DNA of 64,000 nucleotides. It comes from Planctomycetota bacterium (GTDB lineage: Bacteria; Planctomycetota; Planctomycetia; Planctomycetales; Planctomycetaceae). How positions within the stretch are numbered: the first letter of the stretch is position 1; every line of letters begins with the position of its first letter. A program made the position numbers and the translations under genes. The notes beneath the pieces are model-generated. The model saw only the letters and a program-made list of their open reading frames with translations, ran no database searches and was not told the DNA's origin. Of this stretch, positions 9,069 to 17,948 are shown piece by piece. The stretch covers positions 62,001 through 126,000 of the forward strand of contig JAHZKX010000017.1 of NCBI GenBank assembly GCA_022600195.1. The letters are read 5' to 3'.

Positions 9069-10037
9069 GTGTCCGCGAAATTCCGTGTCTTAATAACTGA
9101 TCGTGCCTGGCCCGATTGCGAGGTCGAACAAAAGGAATTAGCGCTCGTCGATGCGGAAGTGATCGAAGCCCCACCCGGCGCCGATGAGCAGACACTGATC
9201 CAATTTGCAACCGGTGTAGATGCTATCGCCACCTGTTGGGCACCGGTTACCAAAGCCGTCATCGCAGCGGCACCTGATTGTAAAACCGTTGCACGTTTAG
9301 GAATTGGGTTGGACAATATCGATGTCGAATATGCGACTTCTTTGAAGATTCCCGTTACGAATGTACCCGATTACTGTATCCCGGAAGTGGCTGACCATAC
9401 GATCGCGTTAATGCTGGCCAGACTACGAAATGTGGCTTTTTTTCATCTCCAGACGAAACAGGGGATTTACGAACTGGCCTCGGCTCCGCTACCTCGCAGA
9501 CTCAGTGCGCTGACGATGGGAGTGTTTGGCTTTGGTTTAACCGGTCAGGCAGTCGCCCAGCGCGCACGAGCTTTTGGAATGAACGTCATTGCCACGAATA
9601 CTTCTGGAAATGACTATGGCACGGGAACAACAATGGTTCCGTTTCATGAATTGATCCAGCAAAGCGATGTCATTTCAATTCACGCCCCGCTCACTGATGC
9701 CACTTTACATCAGTTTGACACAAATGCTTTTTCACAAATGAAGCCAACCGCTTTCCTCATCAACACTTCGCGAGGGGCATTGATCGATTTTGCCGCATTG
9801 AAGACTGCCATAGAAAACAACACGATTGCGGGAGCCGCCCTGGACGTCTTTGACCCGGAACCCCCCGATCTGAATGATCCTTTTTTCAAAGATGAGCGAG
9901 TCATTCTAACTCCTCACGCAGCCTTCATTTCCAAAGAATCATTGGATGAACTTCGACAACAGGCGGCACATCAAATCGCAGAAATTCTTGTCGGAAAACA
10001 GACGACGAATGTCGTAAATCCGGCAGTATTTGAATAA
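9069..10037 (+). CDS. D-isomer-specific 2-hydroxyacid dehydrogenase (phosphoglycerate-dehydrogenase-like)
   Basis: The 322-residue enzyme has the two-domain layout of NAD-dependent D-2-hydroxyacid dehydrogenases. The Rossmann motif is GFGLTG (154-159), and the catalytic triad is Arg235 (NTSRGALID), Glu264 (DPEPPD) and His283 (TPHAAF). The substrate-domain segment ATCWAPVTKAVIAAAPDCKTVARLGIGLDNID is typical of the serA-like branch. It lacks the C-terminal ACT/ASB regulatory domains of full-length SerA, so the true substrate (3-phosphoglycerate, glyoxylate or another 2-oxoacid) is open. The start is a GTG placed by an AAAGGG Shine-Dalgarno. It stands alone, facing away from the metal cluster. 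Confidence 0.9.
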   Translation: MSAKFRVLITDRAWPDCEVEQKELALVDAEVIEAPPGADEQTLIQFATGVDAIATCWAPVTKAVIAAAPDCKTVARLGIGLDNIDVEYATSLKIPVTNVPDYCIPEVADHTIALMLARLRNVAFFHLQTKQGIYELASAPLPRRLSALTMGVFGFGLTGQAVAQRARAFGMNVIATNTSGNDYGTGTTMVPFHELIQQSDVISIHAPLTDATLHQFDTNAFSQMKPTAFLINTSRGALIDFAALKTAIENNTIAGAALDVFDPEPPDLNDPFFKDERVILTPHAAFISKESLDELRQQAAHQIAEILVGKQTTNVVNPAVFE

Positions 10038-10191
10038 TCAATACCATCCACATAAAGATGTAGAAAAAATGCATCACGGCCTCTGTGTAACCCGTAAATA
10101 CTGCTTTTAAATAAGCTAAGTTATAAGAAGCGAAACTCTTTATTCTTAGTTCACAAACAGTAGGAAAGGTTACAGATTAAGGTACAAATGG

Positions 10192-11709
10192 ATGGCCCCT
10201 GATCGTCACTCTCCCCAGTCCGAAGTAGATCAATCGACTTCCGGATCTCTGTCTGCCAGAGACTCCGATGCAAGTTGTCAGAAAGAGAGTGCGCTTACTC
10301 CTCCAGCAAATCCATCTCCTCAACCTGTGACAAATTCTCAAATGTCCTCTGCGGAAATTCACGGAGTGAAAGAACTGGTTACAGAGCTGCAGGAAAAAGA
10401 GCAGTTGGTTGTCTCCCTGACAGAACAACTGTCACTAGTAGCTGACCAACTGGATCACAGACAAAGTATCATAGATGACAACGTTAATGCAGAAGCTCTT
10501 CGAGTCAAGGCAATGGAAGAAGAACTGCTTAAGGAACTGGGAGATGAACTGCAAGAGAAAGAGCAGTTGGTAACAAGTCTCAAGGAACGCCTGGCAGAGG
10601 TTACCGCACATCTGGAACAGAGCCAGCGTGCCAACGAAGAGTTGACGGCTGCAGACAATCTCCGGGTGAAAGAACTGGTGTCAGAGCTTCAGGAAAAAGA
10701 GCAGTTGATTGAGGTCCTCACAGAACGCCTGGAGCAGGTCGCAGAACAACTGGATCGCAGACACCGCACTGGCGCAGACCGGGGCATGACGATCTCTGGT
10801 GGTATCCCCCACGAAGTCGTTGAAGAACAGCAAAAACTAACACAAGATCTGCACACGGTCTTAGAACAATTCCAGGGAATGGAAACCGAAAGTTCACTGA
10901 CAAGAATCGAACTGCAGATCGCAGAATTGAAACAACTTGTTGAATCCGGCTTCGTAAATGGTTCTGTTGCTCCCCAACCATCCAGTCTGGTTGATTATTT
11001 AGCATCACCATCACTCCCTGGTACCGAAGAAGAACCAGTGAGCCAGAAGGAAGAAACAGAAACGCTGGAGGAACCGGCTGCCAGTGTACCCATGGATGAT
11101 ACGTCCGCAAGTGGGTGGGAAGCAATGAAAGAAAAATTGCTTTCCGGTCAGGGAGTCGATGTCTCTGCGGATCTTACCAAACAGATCCCCTCCACACCGC
11201 CACCTGTTCCGCAACAACAATCAGCTGCGCAGAATATCGTTGCTGAGCAATCTGGCACAAGCGAACGCACTCTGGGAAGCTATAAACCACCTCTTCCAGA
11301 TGCACCCGCTGAAATCGATTTTGAACGGGCATCTCAAGACCAGTTGGTGCAGGCAATCAGTGCACGTGATCAATACATCAGCTTGCTAATCAAACGCGTG
11401 CGCGAAGCAGAAACGGCAGTCATCCCTGTGAATTGGGAACAACTCAATTGTGTCCCCGAAGAAATGATTGAGAAAATACAATCACTGCACCATGACCTCG
11501 AACAAAACCTGGGAATGGCGGAAGTCGAAATCTCGATCGAACGCGCCCGGCTCTCGCGTACTGAATCAATGCTTCAGAATCGCGAAGAGCAAATTCGCAA
11601 AAAAGAAAAGCAGCTGGGATTGAACCTTGAAAGATCTGAAGAATCAGTCGTTGAAGAAAATGATCTCGATGATGACAGTAAAAAAAGCTGGCTCGGCTTT
11701 CTCAACTAG
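10192..11709 (+). CDS. Coiled-coil protein with three internal repeats, unknown function
   Basis: I do not recognise a family in this 505-residue acidic, Gln/Glu-rich protein. Residues ~59-97, 113-151 and 159-197 carry three copies of a unit whose core reads (V/L)KEL..ELQEKEQL, followed by a leucine heptad. The region should form a long coiled coil. A low-complexity Pro/Glu/Ser linker follows (~280-370), then a second helical region (~385-490) and a basic/hydrophobic end (SKKSWLGFLN). No signal peptide or TM is present, so it is probably cytoplasmic. The ATG at 10192 is preferred because the ATG four bases earlier meets a stop after four codons. A structural or scaffolding role is only an inference from shape. 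Confidence 0.8.
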   Translation: MAPDRHSPQSEVDQSTSGSLSARDSDASCQKESALTPPANPSPQPVTNSQMSSAEIHGVKELVTELQEKEQLVVSLTEQLSLVADQLDHRQSIIDDNVNAEALRVKAMEEELLKELGDELQEKEQLVTSLKERLAEVTAHLEQSQRANEELTAADNLRVKELVSELQEKEQLIEVLTERLEQVAEQLDRRHRTGADRGMTISGGIPHEVVEEQQKLTQDLHTVLEQFQGMETESSLTRIELQIAELKQLVESGFVNGSVAPQPSSLVDYLASPSLPGTEEEPVSQKEETETLEEPAASVPMDDTSASGWEAMKEKLLSGQGVDVSADLTKQIPSTPPPVPQQQSAAQNIVAEQSGTSERTLGSYKPPLPDAPAEIDFERASQDQLVQAISARDQYISLLIKRVREAETAVIPVNWEQLNCVPEEMIEKIQSLHHDLEQNLGMAEVEISIERARLSRTESMLQNREEQIRKKEKQLGLNLERSEESVVEENDLDDDSKKSWLGFLN

Positions 11710-11785
11710 ATTGCGGTAAACAGGCAGTAGAAGGCATTGCTTTATCTGACAGTATCATTCCATCTTCACGTATTAGGCACCTTCA

Positions 11786-12427
11786 TCATACTTGACTGCG
11801 CGTAATACAATACTTTTGGAGTTCCAGAAATGAATCTTGAATTGCATTGACTAAATGCTCAGCCGTCTCAGCTTTGGGTAACTGATCTCCAATAATCACA
11901 TCACAATTGAATGGGACAAGTAAAGCTTCTCCCCGCGGCAATGCTCTACCCAGTCCATGCAGCATGACCGGTGTGACCCTGGTATCGTTTCTGTCATTTA
12001 CGATATGATAAATTCCTCTCTTAATTTCACTCATCTCTTCAGGGTTCCCGCGACTTCCTTCCGGAAACAAAATCAGTATCTCACTATTGTCTAATGCAGA
12101 ATGGCAACCAGCAAACAACTCCCTCTTTCGCTGCCGGCCAGTTCGATTTATGGGAATAATGCCAACACATTTCAAAGCAAACCAGGACAAAAAACGATTT
12201 TTGAGAAAATAATCCGCAGCAGCCACCGGTCGGACTTGATGCAATTTGGACAGGGGATAAAGACTCATCAAAACCATTGTATCGAGGTGGCTATTATGAT
12301 TAGCGGCAATCACAGCGGGTCCCTCTGTTGGTAGATTCGGTTTTCCGCGTACATTCAAGCCAAGTACTACAAAAACGATTGGCCTGACGATCAATGCAAA
12401 AAAAAGAATTTTGAGAATGCGATCCAT
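11786..12427 (-). CDS. 1-acyl-glycerol-3-phosphate acyltransferase-like protein (PlsC family)
   Basis: The 213-residue product has the acyltransferase signatures HNSHLD (the Hx4D catalytic motif, His44 and Asp49) and FPEGSRG (121-127). An N-terminal hydrophobic segment would hold it at the inner membrane. PlsC-family enzymes transfer a fatty acyl group to lysophosphatidate or related lysolipids. It is the last gene of a four-gene operon, starting 3 bases after the CdsA-like stop. The operon context suggests acylation of a lipid made by its neighbours rather than the housekeeping PlsC step, but that is inference. Confidence 0.9.
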   Translation of the reverse strand: MDRILKILFFALIVRPIVFVVLGLNVRGKPNLPTEGPAVIAANHNSHLDTMVLMSLYPLSKLHQVRPVAAADYFLKNRFLSWFALKCVGIIPINRTGRQRKRELFAGCHSALDNSEILILFPEGSRGNPEEMSEIKRGIYHIVNDRNDTRVTPVMLHGLGRALPRGEALLVPFNCDVIIGDQLPKAETAEHLVNAIQDSFLELQKYCITRSQV

Positions 12428-12430
12428 GTT

Positions 12431-13363
12431 CTAGTAGTTCATATAATAAAAGAAATGAAAAAACAGAGGAGCGGTAAAAATCAGGCTGTCACAGCGATCT
12501 AATATCCCACCATGACCGGGAATCAGGCTCCCGCTATCTTTAATTTCCAAATCACGTTTAATGGAAGAGATTACAACATCCCCGATAAAACCGGAGATGC
12601 TGATAATCAAACCTGACAGCAGGCTGAATTGGAACGTCATAGGTGTTAAGTAGGGTCCTACAAAACCGGAAACAAGTCCGATTGTCAGTACACCTCCTAT
12701 AAAACCTTCCCAGGTTTTATTAGGACTGACTTTCGGAATAATTTTATGTTTGCCCAATAACTTTCCCCAGATAAATTGAGAGACATCATTAAGCTGTGTC
12801 ATGAAGAGTAAAAAGATCACAAGCCCAATACTGCCCGCTTCATGATTTTTTATTGGCAACACTAACAGATAGGCAATATGGCTAAGGCAGAATACCGTCA
12901 ACATCACAGCCCAGTGGATAACACCTGCAGAATGAATAAAACCTTTGGTTTCGCCAATCAGAACCATTCGCATCGGCAATAACAAAAAGACGTAAACCGG
13001 AATAAAGATAATAAACATTCCGTACCAGCCAATACTTACCAGATAATATTGAATGGGAATCGAAAGGTATGCCCAAAAAAGAACACGTCTATCTGCCTGA
13101 CGCGTCGGCACGATTGAAAAAAATTCTTTTAATGCCAGAAAACTGATAAAAGCGAACAGAATGATTGCCGTTGTGGGGCTTACAATTAGGCAGACAAACA
13201 AAATGCCAATCATCCACCACCAGGACTGGATTCGCTGGCGCAGCTCCGTGTAATCTTTATCAGGATTAATTCGAGCAAGCAGCAACCTGCAGGTTGTCGC
13301 GATCAACAGCAATGCCAACACAACCAGCATGGCATTTAAAGAATGTCTGGGAATATCCAACAT
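12431..13363 (-). CDS. Phosphatidate cytidylyltransferase (CdsA-like)
   Basis: A polytopic membrane protein of 310 residues from the chosen start, with about eight hydrophobic segments. The C-terminal CTP-transferase signature runs SGFIGDVVISSIKRDLEIKD and then SLIPGHGGILDRCDSL. CdsA makes CDP-diacylglycerol from phosphatidate and CTP, the activated donor used by CDP-alcohol phosphotransferases such as the one encoded next door. The ATG at 13363 follows the upstream stop by two bases and is preferred to an ATG at 13432, which would overlap the upstream gene by 67 bases. The pairing with a CDP-alcohol phosphotransferase resembles E. coli ynbA-ynbB, a pair distinct from the housekeeping cdsA/pgsA. 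Confidence 0.92.
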   Translation of the reverse strand: MLDIPRHSLNAMLVVLALLLIATTCRLLLARINPDKDYTELRQRIQSWWWMIGILFVCLIVSPTTAIILFAFISFLALKEFFSIVPTRQADRRVLFWAYLSIPIQYYLVSIGWYGMFIIFIPVYVFLLLPMRMVLIGETKGFIHSAGVIHWAVMLTVFCLSHIAYLLVLPIKNHEAGSIGLVIFLLFMTQLNDVSQFIWGKLLGKHKIIPKVSPNKTWEGFIGGVLTIGLVSGFVGPYLTPMTFQFSLLSGLIISISGFIGDVVISSIKRDLEIKDSGSLIPGHGGILDRCDSLIFTAPLFFHFFYYMNY

Positions 13364-13365
13364 GT

Positions 13366-14007
13366 TTACGCTTCCAGAAATCGATAGGCAGAGACAGTCC
13401 GTCGAATACATGTAATCACACAGCCGAGGCATATCAGAATGAGAGCGATCAACAATATATAATCAGTTTTCCAAAAGATGATTTCTCCTGCCCCGAAGAC
13501 ACAGGCAATTGTCATTACCGCCATCCGGTGTTGTTTCGCCATTGGTCCCTTGAAATCAACGGGAGCGCCAATGCTGGCATTCAAGGAACGAATATATGCA
13601 GTCATCACAGCCAGCAGACCAGCACACCAGCCGAGCTCTCCACCATAGCCAACAACATGAATCGCATAACCGGCAGATACCAGAATCAAAGGGTCGGCTA
13701 TTCGGTCGGGTATATCATTAAACATTTCACCTGACTTTGTACTCTTCCCTCCCTCAACGGCAACCATCCCGTCGAACAGATTACAGAGTAATCGACATTG
13801 AATAAATAAACCGGCCAGAATCAATAACCACCAATACTGTTCCCGTGCATACATCAAAAAACTAAAGGCAGCTAAAGCAGCAAACGCAACACTGAGAACC
13901 GAGATTTGATTGGGAGTAATATCTTTACTGCTCAAGAAACGTGCAAACCGATTCACAAATTTAACATCTCGTATCTTGAGCGGACGCCTGGCGTTCAAAT
14001 CATTCAT
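13366..14007 (-). CDS. CDP-alcohol phosphotransferase family protein with altered active-site motif
   Basis: A 213-residue polytopic protein. The CDP-alcohol phosphotransferase signature D1xxD2GxxAR(x)8GxxxD3xxxD4 can be laid over residues 76-101 with exact spacing. However, D1 is Asn76, the Arg of AR is Val84 and D3 is Asn97; D2 (Asp79), both glycines (80, 93) and D4 (Asp101) are kept. Family knowledge says D1, D2 and D3 bind the two metal ions and D4 is the catalytic base. The change may mark a distinct subfamily, possibly the YnbA-like one, rather than an inactive copy, since the spacing is intact and Asp98 could substitute. Its partners are the CdsA-like and PlsC-like genes downstream. 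The product lipid is unknown. Confidence 0.88.
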   Translation of the reverse strand: MNDLNARRPLKIRDVKFVNRFARFLSSKDITPNQISVLSVAFAALAAFSFLMYAREQYWWLLILAGLFIQCRLLCNLFDGMVAVEGGKSTKSGEMFNDIPDRIADPLILVSAGYAIHVVGYGGELGWCAGLLAVMTAYIRSLNASIGAPVDFKGPMAKQHRMAVMTIACVFGAGEIIFWKTDYILLIALILICLGCVITCIRRTVSAYRFLEA

Positions 14008-14428
14008 ATTGTTTGAATCTCTGCTGATGGATTTTGAATAGCTTAAATGAAGTCAATAGACAAAAGAAAAACGCAACCGTCAAACCAGGAAGTATCGTAT
14101 AAAACACCCGTGGTGTACCCATCAGAGTATGCACATTTACCAGAATCACACTGGTAAAACTGACGACTACGATCGCTGGCAATACAACTTTTGTCACCGG
14201 GCTTTGAAACCAGTGATAAAGAAACGCGACAGCATGCACCATCACTAGCGTAATCAAGAAACTGGCAGTCCCTTGAGTTAACGCAGAAATCACGCCGGCC
14301 AGCGGCGAGCTGGTGGAATTAATATAATAAGCCCAACTGCCCCACAGCACAAACGCCAAAAAAGCAGAGAGCAGATTATATAGCCAGGACGTTCGAATAC
14401 TCTTTTCCATATATTTATGAGTTTTCAT
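14000..14428 (-). CDS. Small polytopic membrane protein heading the lipid operon
   Basis: I do not recognise this 142-residue protein. It has four hydrophobic segments (about residues 17-36, 46-71, 80-101 and 107-128) and a short basic C-terminal tail (KIHQQRFKQYE). It overlaps the start of the CDP-alcohol phosphotransferase gene by 8 bases, so it is co-translated with the lipid enzymes. A role as a transporter, flippase or assembly subunit for their product is possible but unproven. Confidence 0.8.
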   Translation of the reverse strand: MKTHKYMEKSIRTSWLYNLLSAFLAFVLWGSWAYYINSTSSPLAGVISALTQGTASFLITLVMVHAVAFLYHWFQSPVTKVVLPAIVVVSFTSVILVNVHTLMGTPRVFYTILPGLTVAFFFCLLTSFKLFKIHQQRFKQYE

Positions 14429-14569
14429 TAAGCAAAAAGTTCAATCAAAATGTTTATCATTCCATCATCCACAACTGGTAATCGCGACACTTTCAATATC
14501 ATTTCACACTGGTTAATACTTGAACCAATACGATACTGCCAAACAAGCTGTTATTTCACTTCGGACTCA

Positions 14570-16033
14570 TTATTTCTGAAAACGAAATGAATACAGATCG
14601 CACTCCTGCATCACAATTCGCATTCGCACCGGCTGACCGGCGAATAATGCCAGCTGACCATTACCGCGCCAGCTTACAGAGCCCTCGATTTCATCGCCGA
14701 CCACGGGAAGACACTCTTTGAGCGAAAATCCGGGAAGGGGCGTTCCTTCTACCGACTGAATTTCTACTCGCAGACTACCCGCTGCGCTGGCACTGTAATT
14801 GAGCAACAGTCGCTTACCTGAAAATATGAACGGTTTAGTTAAGAGCTCACCCTCTTCTGAACCCGCATTGACCGAGATGAACCCATCCGTGCGCAAAACG
14901 TATCGATCACCGCTACGATGATAGATCGACATCTCACGTGTACTTGTGGGAACGACGTTGAGCGCCACGTAGTTTGATCGGTTACGCCAGCGTTCTGGGT
15001 CGAGCCCTGGTCTGATAAAGGCGTGTTTAAAGAGTCGATCGTATTTTGTGGAGCCCGCGCGCGTTGACATGAAGAGAATATCAGTTGCGTTGACATCTTT
15101 TTTGTCATAATCGGGTGCATCGCCGCGTCCCGGTACAAAACGTGTGGGCAGCGCAATATTAATGTGCGGAGCGCGGAAGTACGGTTGCGTCTGATTCGTA
15201 TAAAGATGCTCTCCAGGCTGATTAGGATTCATCGCCACAGGTTTGGTCCAGTTCTCAAAATCCGGTGATGTGGTTCTGCTGATGCTCCGCAATCGATCCG
15301 GGGCTGTCCATGTTCGAAAATAGCAAACATATAATCCTTCGGCTTCCGACCAGAATGAAACGTTGGCAGAGTCAAACGCATGACGCCACTCGGGCTGATA
15401 CGGAATGACTTCGTTTTTCTTTGTCCAGAGAATTCCGTCAGCTGAAACAAACGCGAAGAGTCCCCGCCCCGCTTCTTTGAGGCCACGCTTGTCACCCGGT
15501 CCCGGATAGCCGGCCAATGCCTTGTATCGCTCTCTCGAATTGATTCCACTTCGTGTATCGAGAAAAGGAGTGAAGTTTGTCAGGAAGGGTGGCTGTTTTG
15601 CCAGAATAACATTGTTCTCAAATGTCCCGTTTACCTGATGCAGGCCCAAGACGGGAAAAGTCCATTCGTGCCCGTCAATACTTTCCGCATAATGTACCGT
15701 CTCGCCTGCGTGACCTGTGTGTATCTTTCCCTTGAAATTGCGATCCGAACCGCGCCAGTAGGCCTTGTATCGATCACCGTCCTTGATCACCGTCATCATA
15801 TGCCGTTCGGGAAGTGGTGATTTGGGTCGCGTCGCTTTCACGGGGCTATGCAGCTTGAGTTCTGTTCTGTGCATCCGGTCAATCAGTAACTTATCGACAA
15901 ACAGTTCCCGCCGCGAGCCGATCTCGATTGGTTGACTCCAGGCTGTGAGTTGAATCAGAAGCACAAGTGCAAAAGGAAGAAACGCTGAAGCGACACCAGT
16001 GACGTTTTTTTTCATTTGAATCAAGTTCTTCAT
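14570..16033 (-). CDS. Secreted glycosidase-like (beta-propeller type) protein
   Basis: The 487-residue protein has an N-terminal signal peptide (to about residue 33, LLIQLTAWSQ). Repeated Trp/Tyr-rich blade-like motifs follow, such as RYKAYWRGSDRNF, HEWTFPVLGLHQ, WSEAEGLYVCYFRTW and DPERWRNRSNYVA. The segment RRELFVDKLLIDRM near the mature N-terminus is common in planctomycete proteins with a five-bladed GH32/GH43-like fold (recalled, not searched). The C-terminal ~100 residues look like a beta-sandwich (LLLNYSASAAGSLRVEIQS). A glycan-processing or glycan-binding role outside the cytoplasm is inferred; catalytic acids were not assigned. It is followed closely on the same strand by nothing and preceded by the GntP-type permease gene with a 35-base gap. 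Confidence 0.7.
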   Translation of the reverse strand: MKNLIQMKKNVTGVASAFLPFALVLLIQLTAWSQPIEIGSRRELFVDKLLIDRMHRTELKLHSPVKATRPKSPLPERHMMTVIKDGDRYKAYWRGSDRNFKGKIHTGHAGETVHYAESIDGHEWTFPVLGLHQVNGTFENNVILAKQPPFLTNFTPFLDTRSGINSRERYKALAGYPGPGDKRGLKEAGRGLFAFVSADGILWTKKNEVIPYQPEWRHAFDSANVSFWSEAEGLYVCYFRTWTAPDRLRSISRTTSPDFENWTKPVAMNPNQPGEHLYTNQTQPYFRAPHINIALPTRFVPGRGDAPDYDKKDVNATDILFMSTRAGSTKYDRLFKHAFIRPGLDPERWRNRSNYVALNVVPTSTREMSIYHRSGDRYVLRTDGFISVNAGSEEGELLTKPFIFSGKRLLLNYSASAAGSLRVEIQSVEGTPLPGFSLKECLPVVGDEIEGSVSWRGNGQLALFAGQPVRMRIVMQECDLYSFRFQK

Positions 16034-16068
16034 TTGTTGTGTATATGAATAAAATTCAACGACTCAAT

Positions 16069-17772
16069 TCAAGCCATCGGGAAAAACTGCACTCCGAGTA
16101 ATACAATGATAAAGCCGACAACGCCCATAAGGGCGGTCATGGGAGTGATATATTTCAAGGTTTCGCCTTCAGTCATCCCACTCATTTTTCCAATCACCCA
16201 GAAGCCACTGTCGTTCATCCAGGAGAGGGGTTTGGAGCCACAACCGATAGCCAACGCCAGATAAACCGGATGAAAGCCAAGAGTCGTTGATTCCGCGATT
16301 CCTCCCAGAATTCCGACTGTGGTGATCATGGCGACAGTGGATGACCCCTGAGCTGTGCGAATCGCAGTCGTAATCAAAAATGCCAGCGACACCAGCATTA
16401 AAGGAGAAACTTGAGGCAATGATTCAATCAGATTACTCACCCCCGTCTGTTGCAGAACGCCACCGAAGGCACCACCGGCTGCGGTGATCAAGATGATCAC
16501 GCCTCCCGTCGAGAGTGAGGCTTGAATCGATGTCGACAGTGTAGCCAGTGAGGACTTCTTTTGACGAATCAGAGTCAGCAGCGCGATCACCGTCGCGATG
16601 CCCAACGCCATATTCTTATTTCCCAGCGTCAAGATTAACGATTGTATCTCGGGGGAACAAAGATTTTTAATTGATTCGAATTTCAACATCGTCGAGCCGG
16701 CGATTAAAAGTACCGGTAAAAGAATCGGTGTGAGTGATAGCCAGAGCGCGGGTAAGTCTTCCAGTCGACTGGAAGCCAGCCTTGTGAGATCTTCCTTCGT
16801 GACATCAGCAGAATCGCGGAATGGTAAGACACAACGGCTGTTGACAAAAATTGCGTAGCCCAGTCCAAACGTCGCAGCGATACTCCCCACAATCATGCCG
16901 CCGATCATCATCGTGGCAATATCCACGCCCAACTGCTCTGCCACAAACAGGGGGCCCGGTGTGGGAGGTACCAGAGAATGAGCCATGGTGCCCCCGGTGA
17001 CAATCGCCAGCACATAGAGCAGATAGTTCTTGCCGGTTCGGAATCGCATAGCTTTACCCAGCGGAATCAACAGATAAAAGACCGTATCGAAAAAGACGGG
17101 GATCGCTAATAAAAATCCACTGGCCATAAACGCCAGTGGTGCCAGTTTCTCACCGACAAAATTGACTGCCGATCGGACAATGCGTTCCGCAGCTCCACTT
17201 TCCAGCAGACACATGCCGATAATGGCGGCCAATGCGATCAGGATACCAATTTTTGCACAGGTGGAACCAAAGCCGGCAGCCACCCGTTCTCCCACCGATT
17301 GTTTGCCCTGTATAATGGCTGCCTGATAATTTGAGGGGGTAACAGCAAAGTCATTTAACCGAATCTGACGAATGGCACTGTCATCGCTCACGCTCAGTTC
17401 GGCTATGATCCGTTTTTTATTACCTTCCGTAAACTTCGCAGTCACCCGCTCTACTTCCGTTTCCGCGATCGTAATCAGCGGTAACTTCGGGTCTTCAGTG
17501 CCCAGAATGAGCAGCATCATGCCAGGCTGTATAGTGCCTGCTTTGTTGACTTCAGCCACAATCTTGCGGTTATCTTCACTGACCTCAATAATTTTGAGCC
17601 TGTTTTTTCTGAGGGCAGTCTCCTCAATCTGCTGAGCAGGTGTTAAAACCCCTACACAAATGGCACCCGCTAATAATGCCAGAAAGGCATGCAGACGAAA
17701 AAAGAGGACCCCACCAACGACGATGGCGACCCCTGATAATATGATAATGATGACCCAAGTACTCTGTTCCAT
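16069..17772 (-). CDS. GntP-family permease with inserted soluble domain
   Basis: A 567-residue polytopic transporter. The C-terminal half carries GntP/gluconate:H+ symporter hallmarks: GGVLQQTGVSNLIESL, RTAQGSSTVAM, and the block GCGSKPLSWMNDSGFWVI followed by KMSGMTEGETLKYITP. Typical GntP proteins are about 440-450 residues. The extra length is a stretch of roughly 95 residues (about 55-150) between TM2 and TM3 that is polar and beta-rich (IIEVSEDNRKIVAEVNKAG, MLLILGTEDPKLPLITI). The remainder would import a sugar acid or related hydroxy acid. The gene lies 35 bases upstream of the propeller protein on the same strand, so the pair may release and import the same substrate, which is inference. 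Confidence 0.88.
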   Translation of the reverse strand: MEQSTWVIIIILSGVAIVVGGVLFFRLHAFLALLAGAICVGVLTPAQQIEETALRKNRLKIIEVSEDNRKIVAEVNKAGTIQPGMMLLILGTEDPKLPLITIAETEVERVTAKFTEGNKKRIIAELSVSDDSAIRQIRLNDFAVTPSNYQAAIIQGKQSVGERVAAGFGSTCAKIGILIALAAIIGMCLLESGAAERIVRSAVNFVGEKLAPLAFMASGFLLAIPVFFDTVFYLLIPLGKAMRFRTGKNYLLYVLAIVTGGTMAHSLVPPTPGPLFVAEQLGVDIATMMIGGMIVGSIAATFGLGYAIFVNSRCVLPFRDSADVTKEDLTRLASSRLEDLPALWLSLTPILLPVLLIAGSTMLKFESIKNLCSPEIQSLILTLGNKNMALGIATVIALLTLIRQKKSSLATLSTSIQASLSTGGVIILITAAGGAFGGVLQQTGVSNLIESLPQVSPLMLVSLAFLITTAIRTAQGSSTVAMITTVGILGGIAESTTLGFHPVYLALAIGCGSKPLSWMNDSGFWVIGKMSGMTEGETLKYITPMTALMGVVGFIIVLLGVQFFPMA

Positions 17773-17948
17773 GGTTTTACCAGTCTGGATTTCAGGTTCT
17801 GATGATTATTTTCTTGAAAATCACTAAGTTTTTCGACACATTTAAAGAGAAACAGGGTTAGATCCTCATGAGCCAGTCACGTGAGTCTGTCTGACTCCGG
17901 GATCGATCTCAGGAACCACTTATTCCCTTTCAAATCAGGTGAAAAGTC

